Notes: generated from the sequence alone by a model not told the origin. DNA of 10,964 bases from Coprococcus sp. (GCA_016297495.1 JAEDGN010000066.1:1-10964), one strand, 5' to 3'. Positions 1-6,863 are shown, counted from the first letter of the stretch. A program made the numbers and translations.

Positions 1-52
1 CCCCTGTTTCCGCCGTGAGAGGGCGGCGTCTTAACCGCTTGACCAACGAGCC
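1..52 (-). tRNA. tRNA-Glu (CTC anticodon), 5' part, cut by window edge
   Basis: Read on the minus strand from 52 downward, the sequence starts GGCTCGTTGGTCAAGCGGTT, the usual acceptor and D-arm of bacterial tRNA-Glu. The anticodon stem CCGCC/GGCGG encloses the 7-base loop CTCTCAC, which puts anticodon CTC at positions 19 to 17, reading GAG (Glu) codons. The variable region and start of the T-arm follow, and the T-loop, 3' acceptor strand and CCA status lie outside the window. A CTC isoacceptor would normally accompany a TTC one elsewhere in the genome. The identity as tRNA-Glu is firm from the D-arm and anticodon. Whether further tRNA genes follow in an array cannot be seen. Confidence 0.93.
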
Positions 53-67
53 ATTCATTACTCTGAT

Positions 68-96
68 ATAATATACCAGATTCCGAAAAAAATCAA
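68..96 (-). promoter_or_regulatory. Promoter of tRNA-Glu with A-tract upstream region
   Basis: On the minus strand a -35 box TTGATT (96 to 91) and a -10 box TATTAT (73 to 68) are separated by 17 bases, placing the transcription start about 8 to 10 bases before the tRNA. Upstream of the -35, positions 101 to 140 are almost pure A/T, with several A- and T-tracts and a 9-bp tandem repeat (AATTTCAAA at 112-120 and 121-129). This composition matches an UP element, the binding site for the RNA polymerase alpha C-terminal domain at strong stable-RNA promoters. The UP-element role is inference. Confidence 0.7.
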
Positions 97-160
97 CCCC
101 TTTTTTAAAAAAATTTCAAAAATTTCAAAAAATATATACTATTCTGATATAGAGTGCGAT

Positions 161-1276
161 TTAACTGAGATACTGTATAAATACATCCATGACACCGCCA
201 CACACCAGACCATTCTCTGCCGCTTCTCTTCCTGTCATATCCACGTGCTCCAGGGCACAGCTCTTATTGCGCATACAATATCGGGCCTTCTGAATAACAG
301 CGGCTTCTGCACATCCGCCGCCAATGGTCCCGATCAGGCTGCCATCCTCCAGAACAATCATTTTTGTACCAGCCTCTCTCGGTCCACAGCCCTTCTTTAC
401 TACAATAGTTGCCAAAGCCATGGACATATCATGGGTAGTATGTTTGCATAATGCATCCATCATTTGCCTTGAATAATGATAGTCTTCCGCCGAACTGCGC
501 CGGCACTCTATAATCTCAGCAATGATGGATACCGCAATTTCCTCCGGTGTCTGAGCGCCGATCTTTAACCCTATAGGCATATGAACACTGTCCAGGAGCG
601 CTGCATCGAAACCTTCATTTAATAGTCCGTTTTTCAGATTTTTTACGCGGACTCTGCTTCCCATCATACCAATATAGCTGTGCTTTTTCTTCAGAATCTC
701 ATGCATGCAGTCTACGTCATACTGATGCCCGCGGGTTACAACAACAAAATACGGTGCATCACCATCATCCATGGCCTTTAATGCTGGTGTAAATGCCTCA
801 CAGATAACTTTATCGGCGCCTGCTGCCCTTGCATTATTAGTGAAAGATGGTCTGTCATCAATGACTGTGATTTTAAAACCAATCATTTTTGCAATTCGGA
901 TCAGAGCAATGGAAACATGCCCGGCACCACAGATAACCAGGTGCTGACCACCGCCTGTTTTTTCAATAAAAACAGAACCACAGGCTGCCATTTTAACTGC
1001 CGGCAGATGACTTGCAAAAAGCTCTTCTGATGACAAAATGACATTCACAGTTTCTTCCACTTCTTCTTCGGCTTCCATAGACATATCAGCCATTCCACTT
1101 TTCCTGAGCTGACAGACAGCCAATAATTCCCTTTTTGCAGTCAGCAGCATTTTCAAACCAGCAAAAGCACCTTCCAGCAGGGTGATCTCATAGCAGCGAT
1201 CCGACTCCAGAGATGCTGCATCCAGCCGGCGATAGTACTGACTGACTTCTATAGCATTATATTGATCCAGTGTCAT
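161..1276 (-). CDS. XdhC/CoxI-family molybdoenzyme accessory protein, atypical domain order
   Basis: 371 residues, cytoplasmic, no membrane segment. XdhC/CoxI proteins bind molybdenum cofactor and help its sulfuration and insertion into xanthine dehydrogenase-type hydroxylases. Residues 113-260 form the XdhC C-terminal Rossmann domain: GAGHVS (117-122), IDDRP (139-143), VTRGHQYD (180-187), GMMGSR (203-208) and GAQTPEEIA (240-248). Residues 283-371 look like a CoxI domain: GCGPREAGTKM (296-306), DGSLIGTIGGGCAE (311-324) and CGGVMDVF (359-366). In ordinary XdhC the CoxI domain comes first. Here the N-terminal 108 residues keep only a trace of it (CGSVFIEK, 99-106), so the protein looks like a degenerate CoxI, a Rossmann domain and a second, intact CoxI. 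The ATG at 1276 has ribosome binding site AGGGGGA 8 bases upstream. It lies 67 bases after the MATE gene with no terminator between, so it may share its transcript. No molybdenum hydroxylase subunit is in the window, so the client enzyme is unknown. Confidence 0.85.
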   Translation of the reverse strand: MTLDQYNAIEVSQYYRRLDAASLESDRCYEITLLEGAFAGLKMLLTAKRELLAVCQLRKSGMADMSMEAEEEVEETVNVILSSEELFASHLPAVKMAACGSVFIEKTGGGQHLVICGAGHVSIALIRIAKMIGFKITVIDDRPSFTNNARAAGADKVICEAFTPALKAMDDGDAPYFVVVTRGHQYDVDCMHEILKKKHSYIGMMGSRVRVKNLKNGLLNEGFDAALLDSVHMPIGLKIGAQTPEEIAVSIIAEIIECRRSSAEDYHYSRQMMDALCKHTTHDMSMALATIVVKKGCGPREAGTKMIVLEDGSLIGTIGGGCAEAAVIQKARYCMRNKSCALEHVDMTGREAAENGLVCGGVMDVFIQYLS

Positions 1277-1306
1277 TTTTAAGTCCCCCTAACATCCCTA
1301 TACTCC

Positions 1307-1335
1307 ATTTATTAATGCCATATTCTCCATATCAA
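1307..1335 (-). promoter_or_regulatory. Possible weak promoter before the XdhC-family gene
   Basis: In the 67-base gap after the MATE gene the minus strand has TTGATA (1335 to 1330) followed by ATAAAT at 17 bases (1312 to 1307) or TAATAA at 15 bases (1314 to 1309). The -10 matches are only fair. The XdhC-family gene could equally be read from the MATE promoter. Confidence 0.3.
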
Positions 1336-1343
1336 ATGCATAC

Positions 1344-2759
1344 TCATCCTATCTTATCATTCACAATATTCTGTATCCACACACCTTTTTTGACCAGGAT
1401 GAAACCAATGATACATTTGATCCAGTCACCAATCTGTACCATCACAAAGATCCAGACAACATAAAGACCGGTATAGCGGCTTAAACAGAATGCAATGGGT
1501 ACACTGACACACCAGATGAATACACTGTCAAATAAAAATGTGATGATGGTTTTTCCACCTGACCTCAATGTAAAATAGGCTGCATGCAGAAAAGCATTCT
1601 GCGGCATGAAAGCAGCCTGAACCATAATAAATCGTGCTGCCAGTTCACGCGCCTGATCCGTTGTATTATAGAGCCTCGGAAAATACGGTGCAATGAGAAA
1701 CATCACAATTGCCACCAGCGTACAGCAGGCAACTGAAAAAGCAATCATCTTATTGTCCGTGTCTCTGGCCTCTTTCATCTTCTCGGCTCCCAGAAGCTGT
1801 CCGACAATAATAGCCACCGAATCTCCCAGTGCTATAAAGACAACATTAAAAACATTATTAATCGTATTGGCAATATTCATTCCTGCCACAACATTCAGTC
1901 CTCTAACGGAATAACATTGTGTCAGCATGGCCATAGCTGCCGCCCACAGTGTTTCGTTTACAAGCAGTGGTGCACCTTTTATGAAAAAATTCTTTACAAG
2001 ATACAAAGGTACTTTCATCGTTCTGTAAATACCGGTGATATAAGGATTCCTGTCTCTGTGAGAATGGGTCCACACAATAACCACCACAGCTTCCACATAA
2101 CGTGATATGGCTGTCGCTGCCGCTGCTCCCACAACACCCAGCTGAGGAAAACCGAACTTGCCGTAAATGAGAAGATAATTAAAGCAAAGATTCACAATGA
2201 CAGCCAGAATCCCCGCCTTCATCGGCACAACTGTCTCACCGCATTCACGAAGCGTACTGGCATATACCTGTACCATCATAAATGCCGGAAGTCCAAGCAG
2301 CGCAACCCGCAGATATTGCTGTCCATACATTAAAGCTGCCTGCAGATCACCGCCATCACTGTTTCCGCTCAGATACGTCTGAATCAGGTTCTGACCTCCT
2401 GCCAGAAAAAGCAGAATGGCTCCTGCCGTTAATATAAGCCCCATCCATATCTTATAGCGAAAAGTATGACGGATTCCGTCCTGATCATTCAGTCCAAAAT
2501 ACTGTGCTGTAAATATGCCTGCTCCCGAAATACCTCCAAAAATGCACAGATTATATACAAACATCAACTGATTAACAATGGCCACACCGGACATCTGCTC
2601 GGTACCAACCTGTCCGACCATGATATTGTCCAGCAAACTGACAAAATTCGTAATACCATTCTGGACCATGATCGGTACAGCAATCATCAAAACCATCCTG
2701 TAGAATCCTTTATTTCCTACAAACTTCTGCCAAATATTTTTCATACTTACCTTATCCAT
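1344..2759 (-). CDS. MATE-family multidrug/metabolite efflux transporter
   Basis: 471 residues from the preferred start. A polytopic inner-membrane protein of the MATE (multidrug and toxic compound extrusion) family, which exports cationic or aromatic compounds in exchange for Na+ or H+. About 12 hydrophobic segments are visible in two related halves. The first half opens with AVPIMVQNGITNFVSLLDNI (residues 27-46), a typical MATE helix 1 with its Pro and the following IMVGQVG. The second half carries NTINNVFNVVFIALGDSVAI (298-317) and VGQLLGA (319-325). Length fits the family (about 450 to 480). An upstream TTG at 2798 would add 13 residues, but it lies at or before the predicted transcription start, while the ATG at 2759 has AAAAGGGA 8 bases upstream, so I chose the ATG. 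It has its own promoter just after the ssrA terminator. The substrate cannot be predicted. Confidence 0.92.
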   Translation of the reverse strand: MDKVSMKNIWQKFVGNKGFYRMVLMIAVPIMVQNGITNFVSLLDNIMVGQVGTEQMSGVAIVNQLMFVYNLCIFGGISGAGIFTAQYFGLNDQDGIRHTFRYKIWMGLILTAGAILLFLAGGQNLIQTYLSGNSDGGDLQAALMYGQQYLRVALLGLPAFMMVQVYASTLRECGETVVPMKAGILAVIVNLCFNYLLIYGKFGFPQLGVVGAAAATAISRYVEAVVVIVWTHSHRDRNPYITGIYRTMKVPLYLVKNFFIKGAPLLVNETLWAAAMAMLTQCYSVRGLNVVAGMNIANTINNVFNVVFIALGDSVAIIVGQLLGAEKMKEARDTDNKMIAFSVACCTLVAIVMFLIAPYFPRLYNTTDQARELAARFIMVQAAFMPQNAFLHAAYFTLRSGGKTIITFLFDSVFIWCVSVPIAFCLSRYTGLYVVWIFVMVQIGDWIKCIIGFILVKKGVWIQNIVNDKIG

Positions 2760-2767
2760 TCTGCTAT

Positions 2768-2774
2768 CCCTTTT
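2768..2774 (-). promoter_or_regulatory. Ribosome binding site deciding the MATE start
   Basis: AAAAGGG on the minus strand, 8 bases before the ATG at 2759. It lies inside the longer open frame that begins with TTG at 2798 and argues that the extra 13 residues are not translated. Confidence 0.65.
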
Positions 2775-2801
2775 CCCTTCGACAAATTGCCTGTTCAATC
2801 A

Positions 2802-2830
2802 ATGGTATAGTATAAAACCGCTATTGTCAA
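2802..2830 (-). promoter_or_regulatory. Probable promoter of the MATE gene
   Basis: A perfect -35 box TTGACA (2830 to 2825) follows directly on the ssrA terminator. The -10 is less clear: TACCAT (2807 to 2802) at 17 bases or TATACC (2809 to 2804) at 15. A consensus-like TATACT (2814 to 2809) is only 10 bases away, too close to pair with this -35. Start of transcription would fall near 2795, just downstream of the TTG at 2798. Confidence 0.5.
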
Positions 2831-2870
2831 GGGAAGAAAAAATGCCCGAAATTAAGCATTTCAGGCATTT
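2831..2870 (-). terminator. Rho-independent terminator of ssrA
   Basis: On the minus strand a 13-bp stem AAATGCCTGAAAT / ATTTCGGGCATTT (2870-2858 with 2852-2840, one T-G wobble) encloses a 5-base loop and ends in a run of six T (2842-2837) followed by CTTCCC. It begins 8 bases after the mature tmRNA 3' end, which is the usual place. Confidence 0.9.
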
Positions 2871-2878
2871 ATAAATAG

Positions 2879-3235
2879 TGGACCTGCGGGGAGTCGAACC
2901 CCGGTCCGAAGACATCTCCATCCAAGCATCTCCCATCACAGTCATTATACGGAAATTCCCTCTGTCATACGCCTAATGACAGGCTTATGACATCAGTAGC
3001 TTCATAAATTTTCCAAAGCCGCAAAGCTTAGGCTCTGGAGGTCCTCACCAAAGTCGATGCCGGTGACCGGAATGGTGAGCACTCCCGGGCCGACAAGCGC
3101 CTGATTAGGCAGCTAAAGCTAACTTATCGTCTGCTTTTATATTTAAGTTCCAGCTTTTAACGCAGTTCCGGAGTCTGCGGATGGCTTCTCAAACTTCAAC
3201 ATCCCCGTCGAAACCAGTACAAGCCCTTGCAGTCC
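2879..3235 (-). ncRNA. ssrA: tmRNA (transfer-messenger RNA)
   Basis: tmRNA rescues ribosomes stalled on broken mRNA: it is charged with alanine, enters with SmpB, and its internal frame supplies a degradation tag. The tRNA-like part is clear: TGGTTTCGACGGGG near the 5' end (about 3216-3203), and at the 3' end the T-arm CGGGG-TTCGACT-CCCCG, then CAGGTCC and discriminator A at 2879. The next bases are CTA, so the CCA end must be added by enzyme. The tag frame is at 3134 to 3105. The 357-base length fits the family. The 5' end is the uncertain part: GGACTGC at 3235 pairs with the 3' strand GCAGGTCC only if one G is bulged, and the distance to the GTTTCGAC core is about 8 bases longer than in E. 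coli tmRNA. The 5' end could be off by about 10 bases. The gene has its own promoter and terminator. Confidence 0.93.
3105..3134 (-). other. tmRNA proteolysis-tag reading frame
   Basis: Within ssrA, after an A-rich stretch (TTAAATATAAAA), the minus strand reads GCA GAC GAT AAG TTA GCT TTA GCT GCC TAA, encoding ADDKLALAA and stop. With the alanine brought by tmRNA itself the appended peptide would be A-ADDKLALAA. The C-terminal LALAA is the usual ssrA degron recognised by ClpXP-type proteases. The GCA resume codon is inferred from position and comparison with known tags. Confidence 0.85.
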
Positions 3236-3284
3236 TTACCACCGGGACATGTTCGGTATGCAAACGATCGATGAAGCTTATTAC

Positions 3285-3312
3285 ATTATAACAAACTTTA
3301 CATAAAAGTCAA
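3285..3312 (-). promoter_or_regulatory. Promoter of ssrA
   Basis: On the minus strand TTGACT (3312 to 3307) and a perfect TATAAT (3290 to 3285) are 16 bases apart. The predicted start is near 3278, which leaves a leader of about 43 bases before the tmRNA 5' end, to be removed by RNase P. It lies in the 102-base space after the ZIP gene, where no terminator is visible. Confidence 0.85.
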
Positions 3313-3337
3313 TAAACCAGATTTTGAAAGTTACGTT

Positions 3338-4114
3338 TTATCCAAGCGCCACATCCAGTATCATCATCAGGACGAATCCCAGTGCTGCGCCAATGGTGCC
3401 GATATTTGTATGTTCACCGGACTGCGCTTCCGGTATTAATTCCTCAATAACCACATAGATCATGGCACCGGCTGCAAATGACAAAAGATACGGAAGAAAA
3501 GGTGTGATCATACCGGTCAATAATACCGTAATAAATGCCGCCGCCGGCTCAACAGCGCCTGACAGCATACCACATATAAATGCTTTCTTTTTGCTTATGC
3601 CCTCACTCGTAAGAGGCATGGAAACAATGGCACCTTCAGGAAAGTTTTGAATGGCAATTCCGATAGATAAGGTCATTGCACCCGCCAGAGTAATTCCCGC
3701 ATTGCCGGCCAACGCACCGGCAAATGTTACACCGACTGCCATTCCTTCTGGAATGTTATGAAGCGTCACAGCCAGAAGCATCATCGTTGTTTTGGAAAGT
3801 TTTGCCGGTGTTCCTTCAGGCTGGTCACTGTCCAGATGAATATGTGGTATGATGCTGTCCAGAATCAGCAGGAAAGCAATACCCAGCAAAAAACCTGCGG
3901 CTGCAGGAAGCCATGCCGCCTTTCCCTGCCCTTCTGCCATCTCAATGGATGGAATCAGCAAAGACCAGACAGACGCTGCAATCATGACTCCAGATGCAAA
4001 ACCCAGCAATGCCTTCTCAATCCGCGGATTAATTTTATCTTTCAGTAAAAAAACCATAGCTGCGCCAAGGGTCGTTCCCGCCAGCGGGATCATCAAAACC
4101 AAAAATTCAATCAT
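3338..4114 (-). CDS. ZIP-family divalent metal transporter (GufA/ZupT-like)
   Basis: 258 residues with about eight hydrophobic segments. ZIP proteins bring Zn2+, and often Fe2+ or Mn2+, into the cytoplasm. The two signature metal-site helices are present: HNIPEGMAVG at 119-128 (H119, N120, E123) and QNFPEGAIVS at 156-165 (Q156, N157, E160). GAVEP (186-190) and EELIPEAQ (224-231) follow as in the GufA branch. A short hydrophilic loop between segments 3 and 4 (about 91-108) contains HIHLDSD, a possible metal-binding stretch. The ATG at 4114 has AGGAGGT 8 bases upstream, and that site begins within the smpB stop codon (13-base gap), so the gene is certainly transcribed with smpB and probably translationally linked. 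No metal-regulator operator is apparent. Metal specificity cannot be told from sequence. Confidence 0.93.
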   Translation of the reverse strand: MIEFLVLMIPLAGTTLGAAMVFLLKDKINPRIEKALLGFASGVMIAASVWSLLIPSIEMAEGQGKAAWLPAAAGFLLGIAFLLILDSIIPHIHLDSDQPEGTPAKLSKTTMMLLAVTLHNIPEGMAVGVTFAGALAGNAGITLAGAMTLSIGIAIQNFPEGAIVSMPLTSEGISKKKAFICGMLSGAVEPAAAFITVLLTGMITPFLPYLLSFAAGAMIYVVIEELIPEAQSGEHTNIGTIGAALGFVLMMILDVALG

Positions 4115-4127
4115 CTTTTGTTACCTC

Positions 4128-4592
4128 CTAACGCAGACGCACTTTCATATCCCTCTCTGCTTCTCTTCTCTGGTCTTTCTTCGCTATATCCTCTCGCTTA
4201 TCGTAAAGTTTTTTACCTCTGGCAAGACCAATTTCAACTTTCACGAGACTGTCTTTCAGATAGACCTGCAGCGGAACAATCGTATAGCCCTTCTGTGAAA
4301 CCTGTCCCAGCAACTTCAGTATTTCTCTCTTATGAAGAAGAAGCTTCCTGGTCCTCAGCGGATCTTTATTAAAAATATTGCCTTTTTCATAAGGACTGAT
4401 ATGCATATGCTCAATATAAATCTCACCATTTTCAGGATGAATAAAAGATTCCTTGATGCTGCATTTTCCCATTCTGAGAGATTTGACCTCTGTGCCATGC
4501 AGAACAATACCAGCTTCATACTTATCCTCTATAAAATAATCATGATAGGCCTTCTTATTGTTGGCAATCAGTTTTGTTCCTTTTCCTGCCAT
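4128..4592 (-). CDS. smpB: SsrA-binding protein SmpB
   Basis: 154 residues, the family's usual length. SmpB binds the tRNA-like domain of tmRNA, and its C-terminal tail occupies the empty mRNA channel of the stalled ribosome, starting trans-translation. Visible motifs: the OB-fold core GTEVKSLR (33-40), HISPYEKGN (64-72), DPLRTRKLLLHKREI (77-91), KGYTIVPLQVY (101-111), GLARGKKLYDKRED (122-135) and a basic tail with KKDQRREAERDMK (138-150). The ATG at 4592 is 3 bases after the rnr stop, and its ribosome binding site GAGGGGGAA is formed by the last three rnr codons, which suggests translational coupling. Its RNA partner ssrA lies downstream, separated by the ZIP gene. Confidence 0.98.
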   Translation of the reverse strand: MAGKGTKLIANNKKAYHDYFIEDKYEAGIVLHGTEVKSLRMGKCSIKESFIHPENGEIYIEHMHISPYEKGNIFNKDPLRTRKLLLHKREILKLLGQVSQKGYTIVPLQVYLKDSLVKVEIGLARGKKLYDKREDIAKKDQRREAERDMKVRLR

Positions 4593-4595
4593 TAT

Positions 4596-6779
4596 TTATT
4601 CCCCCTCTGTGACTATCCAGTCATCTGTAAAACCATCATCAGGCATAAAATTCACTGTCTTTGATAAGAAATCCACATCCCTGACAATGATGTCAATCCT
4701 CTCTCCAAGTCTGAAAACACGTCCCGTATCCTCGCCTTTCAGTGTATAACTGGCCTCATCAAAAATATAATAATCATCTTCCATATCCTGCAGGCGGATC
4801 AGACCTTCACAGGTATTTGGCAGTTCCACATACATGCCCCAATTGGTAATACCGGATACAACACCGGTATAGCGCTGACCGATATGCCTGGACATATATT
4901 CAGCCTTCTTCATTTTCTCAACTTCCCGTTCCGCCTCATCAGCTCTTCGCTCCGTACTGCTGGTCTGTATGGCTATCTCCGGAAGAATATGATAATAATG
5001 AGCCTGTCTCTCGTCATTCAGCTGTCCTTTAATATTCTCCTTAATAATACGGTGAATCTGGAGATCCGGATATCTTCGTATCGGTGAAGTAAAATGACAG
5101 TAATAGGACACTGCCAGACCAAAATGTCCAAAATTCTCCGTTGTATACCTCGCCTGCTTCATGGAGCGAAGTACAAGACGGGATATCATCGTTTCTTCCG
5201 GTGTTCCTTCAATACGCCCAAGAAGCTTCTGAAATTCCTTTGGATGCACACTGTCCTGACGGATATTCAAATGATATCCGTAATTCCTGATCAATATCAT
5301 CAGACGGCGGATACGGTCCGTATCCGGTGATTCATGAGTTCGATACAAAAATGGCAGTTCCTGCCAGTAGAAATCTTCAGCAATGGTCTCATTGGCCATG
5401 AGCATAAAATCTTCGATGATCTTTGTGGCAGGATTCCTGTCATATGGATGGATATCCACAGGGAAATCATTCTTATCAAGAATAATTTTCGATTCAGGAA
5501 AATCAAAATCAATGCCGCCGCGTTCTCTCCTTTTTTCACGGAGAAGATCTGACAATGTCTTCATATCCCGGAACATCGCCACAGCATCATTGTAGGTTTC
5601 AGAAAGTGTTCTGTCCCCTTCAAGAATACGGCTGACCTGAGTATAGGACATCCGATGATTCACACGGATCACCGTTTCAGCAATCTCATGTCCGATGATA
5701 CCGCCGCGAGCATCGATCTCCATCAGGCAGCTCAATGCCAGACGGTCCACACCTTCATTCAGAGAACAAATGCCATTGGAAAGCTGATGTGGGAGCATTG
5801 GAATGACTTTGTTGACCAGATAAACGCTGGTTCCCCGATTCAATGCTTCCCTGTCCAGAGGAGAATTCTCCGTAACATAATGTGTCACATCTGCAATATG
5901 CACACCGAGCAGGTAATGGTCTCCACGTTTTTCCAGAGTAATGGCATCGTCCAGATCCTTGGCATCTTCTCCGTCAATGGTGACCGTCATGAGGGTTCTT
6001 AAATCCAGCCGTCCTGCCGTCTCCTCTGCACTGACTGCTTCCGGTATGGAGACCAGCTGCTGACGGACTTCCTCCGGGAATTCTGATGGAATGCCAAAAG
6101 CTCTTATGACAGACAGCACATCTGTCTTCGGATCATCCGCATGTCCGAGAATCTCCGTAATGATACCTTCCGGATTCTTCGTGCCGCTTCCGTAATCCGT
6201 AATCCTGGACACAACACGATGCCCATTGACAGCATGCATGGTTTTCCCTGAAGGAATAAAAATATCATTGGCAATCTTCTGATTGTCCGGAATGACAAAT
6301 CCATAATTCTTATTCTTCTGGAACGTTCCCACGATCTCCTCAAAGCCTCTGTTTACAACCTGAAGAACCTTCCCTTCTGCACGTCTGGAAGTATGTGAGT
6401 TTCCTGAATGCAATGCCGGCGAAAGCAGCTGTATGAGAACCGTATCACCATGAAAGGCGCCGCCTGTTTCATCCGGCGGAATGAATATATCCTCTGCCAT
6501 ACCTTCCACAGTAACAAAACCAAAGCCGCGTGTACTGCCGCAGAATTTTCCTGTCAAAATATCAGCTTCAGCCTTTTTATATCGCCCCTGTGAAGTCAGC
6601 ATCAGGTCACCCTTTGCAATAAGCTGATCAAGGAATTCCTTAAATTCCTCCTTCTCCTTTTTCGGTACGGAAAATACCATGCACAGTTCCTTGAACTTCA
6701 TGGGTTTATAGGTCTTTTCCTCTATAAAATCAAGAATCATCTGTCTTCTTGCTTCAAATACAACGTCATTCATCATCAA
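4596..6779 (-). CDS. rnr: Ribonuclease R (RNB/RNase II family 3'-5' exoribonuclease)
   Basis: 727 residues, cytoplasmic. RNase R degrades structured RNA from the 3' end, including rRNA fragments and the defective mRNAs released by trans-translation. Domains in order: winged-helix N-terminus (about 8-72), two cold-shock OB folds (about 75-140, with GSTRGFGFVTVEG, and 145-210, with NYGFVIPD), the RNB catalytic domain (about 260-590) and an S1 domain (about 634-712, GVVSGITNWGMYVELP). The catalytic aspartates are in TIDGEDAKDLDDA (D269, D275, D277, D278), and the substrate-handling motif HFTSPIRRYPDLQIHR is at 562-577. The C-terminus after S1 is short and acidic (DDGFTDDWIVTEGE) and lacks the lysine-rich tail of E. 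coli RNase R. The start is one of three successive ATGs; AGGAGG lies 6 bases before the first. secG lies upstream behind a terminator, and smpB follows 3 bases after the stop. Confidence 0.97.
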   Translation of the reverse strand: MMMNDVVFEARRQMILDFIEEKTYKPMKFKELCMVFSVPKKEKEEFKEFLDQLIAKGDLMLTSQGRYKKAEADILTGKFCGSTRGFGFVTVEGMAEDIFIPPDETGGAFHGDTVLIQLLSPALHSGNSHTSRRAEGKVLQVVNRGFEEIVGTFQKNKNYGFVIPDNQKIANDIFIPSGKTMHAVNGHRVVSRITDYGSGTKNPEGIITEILGHADDPKTDVLSVIRAFGIPSEFPEEVRQQLVSIPEAVSAEETAGRLDLRTLMTVTIDGEDAKDLDDAITLEKRGDHYLLGVHIADVTHYVTENSPLDREALNRGTSVYLVNKVIPMLPHQLSNGICSLNEGVDRLALSCLMEIDARGGIIGHEIAETVIRVNHRMSYTQVSRILEGDRTLSETYNDAVAMFRDMKTLSDLLREKRRERGGIDFDFPESKIILDKNDFPVDIHPYDRNPATKIIEDFMLMANETIAEDFYWQELPFLYRTHESPDTDRIRRLMILIRNYGYHLNIRQDSVHPKEFQKLLGRIEGTPEETMISRLVLRSMKQARYTTENFGHFGLAVSYYCHFTSPIRRYPDLQIHRIIKENIKGQLNDERQAHYYHILPEIAIQTSSTERRADEAEREVEKMKKAEYMSRHIGQRYTGVVSGITNWGMYVELPNTCEGLIRLQDMEDDYYIFDEASYTLKGEDTGRVFRLGERIDIIVRDVDFLSKTVNFMPDDGFTDDWIVTEGE

Positions 6780-6830
6780 TCACCTCCTGCATTTTACAAA
6801 ATCCGTCCCGGATCACCGCCCATGCATAGA

Positions 6831-6859
6831 ATATTATGTCTCTATAGTATGCCCGTAAA
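6831..6859 (-). promoter_or_regulatory. Candidate promoter of the rnr-smpB-ZIP operon
   Basis: Between the secG terminator and rnr, the minus strand has TTTACG (6859 to 6854) and TAATAT (6836 to 6831) with a 17-base spacer. The -35 match is only fair. A promoter here is expected because the secG terminator should cut most transcripts. It would give a leader of about 45 bases. Confidence 0.4.
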
Positions 6860-6863
6860 GAAC

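Noticed and set aside
97..160. Terminator behind the XdhC-family gene
   Set aside because: The stretch has T- and A-tracts but no GC-containing stem; it is better explained as the upstream region of the tRNA promoter.
2760..2798. MATE start at TTG 2798, 13 residues longer
   Set aside because: The TTG would lie at or before the predicted transcription start, and a good ribosome binding site serves the ATG at 2759.
2760..2800. Riboswitch in the MATE leader
   Set aside because: The leader would be only about 35 bases, too short for the known guanidine or other transporter riboswitches.
2466..2810. 114-codon plus-strand open frame opposite the MATE N-terminus
   Set aside because: Complementary to membrane-helix codons of a clear MATE gene and without a recognisable product.
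2809..2814. Perfect-looking TATACT as the MATE -10 box
   Set aside because: It is only 10 bases from the TTGACA box, too close for a normal sigma-A promoter, and no other -35 pairs with it because the ssrA terminator lies there.
2879..3235. Circularly permuted (two-piece) tmRNA
   Set aside because: Considered because of the poor acceptor pairing, but the order 5' tRNA-like part, tag frame, 3' T-arm is the normal one-piece order.
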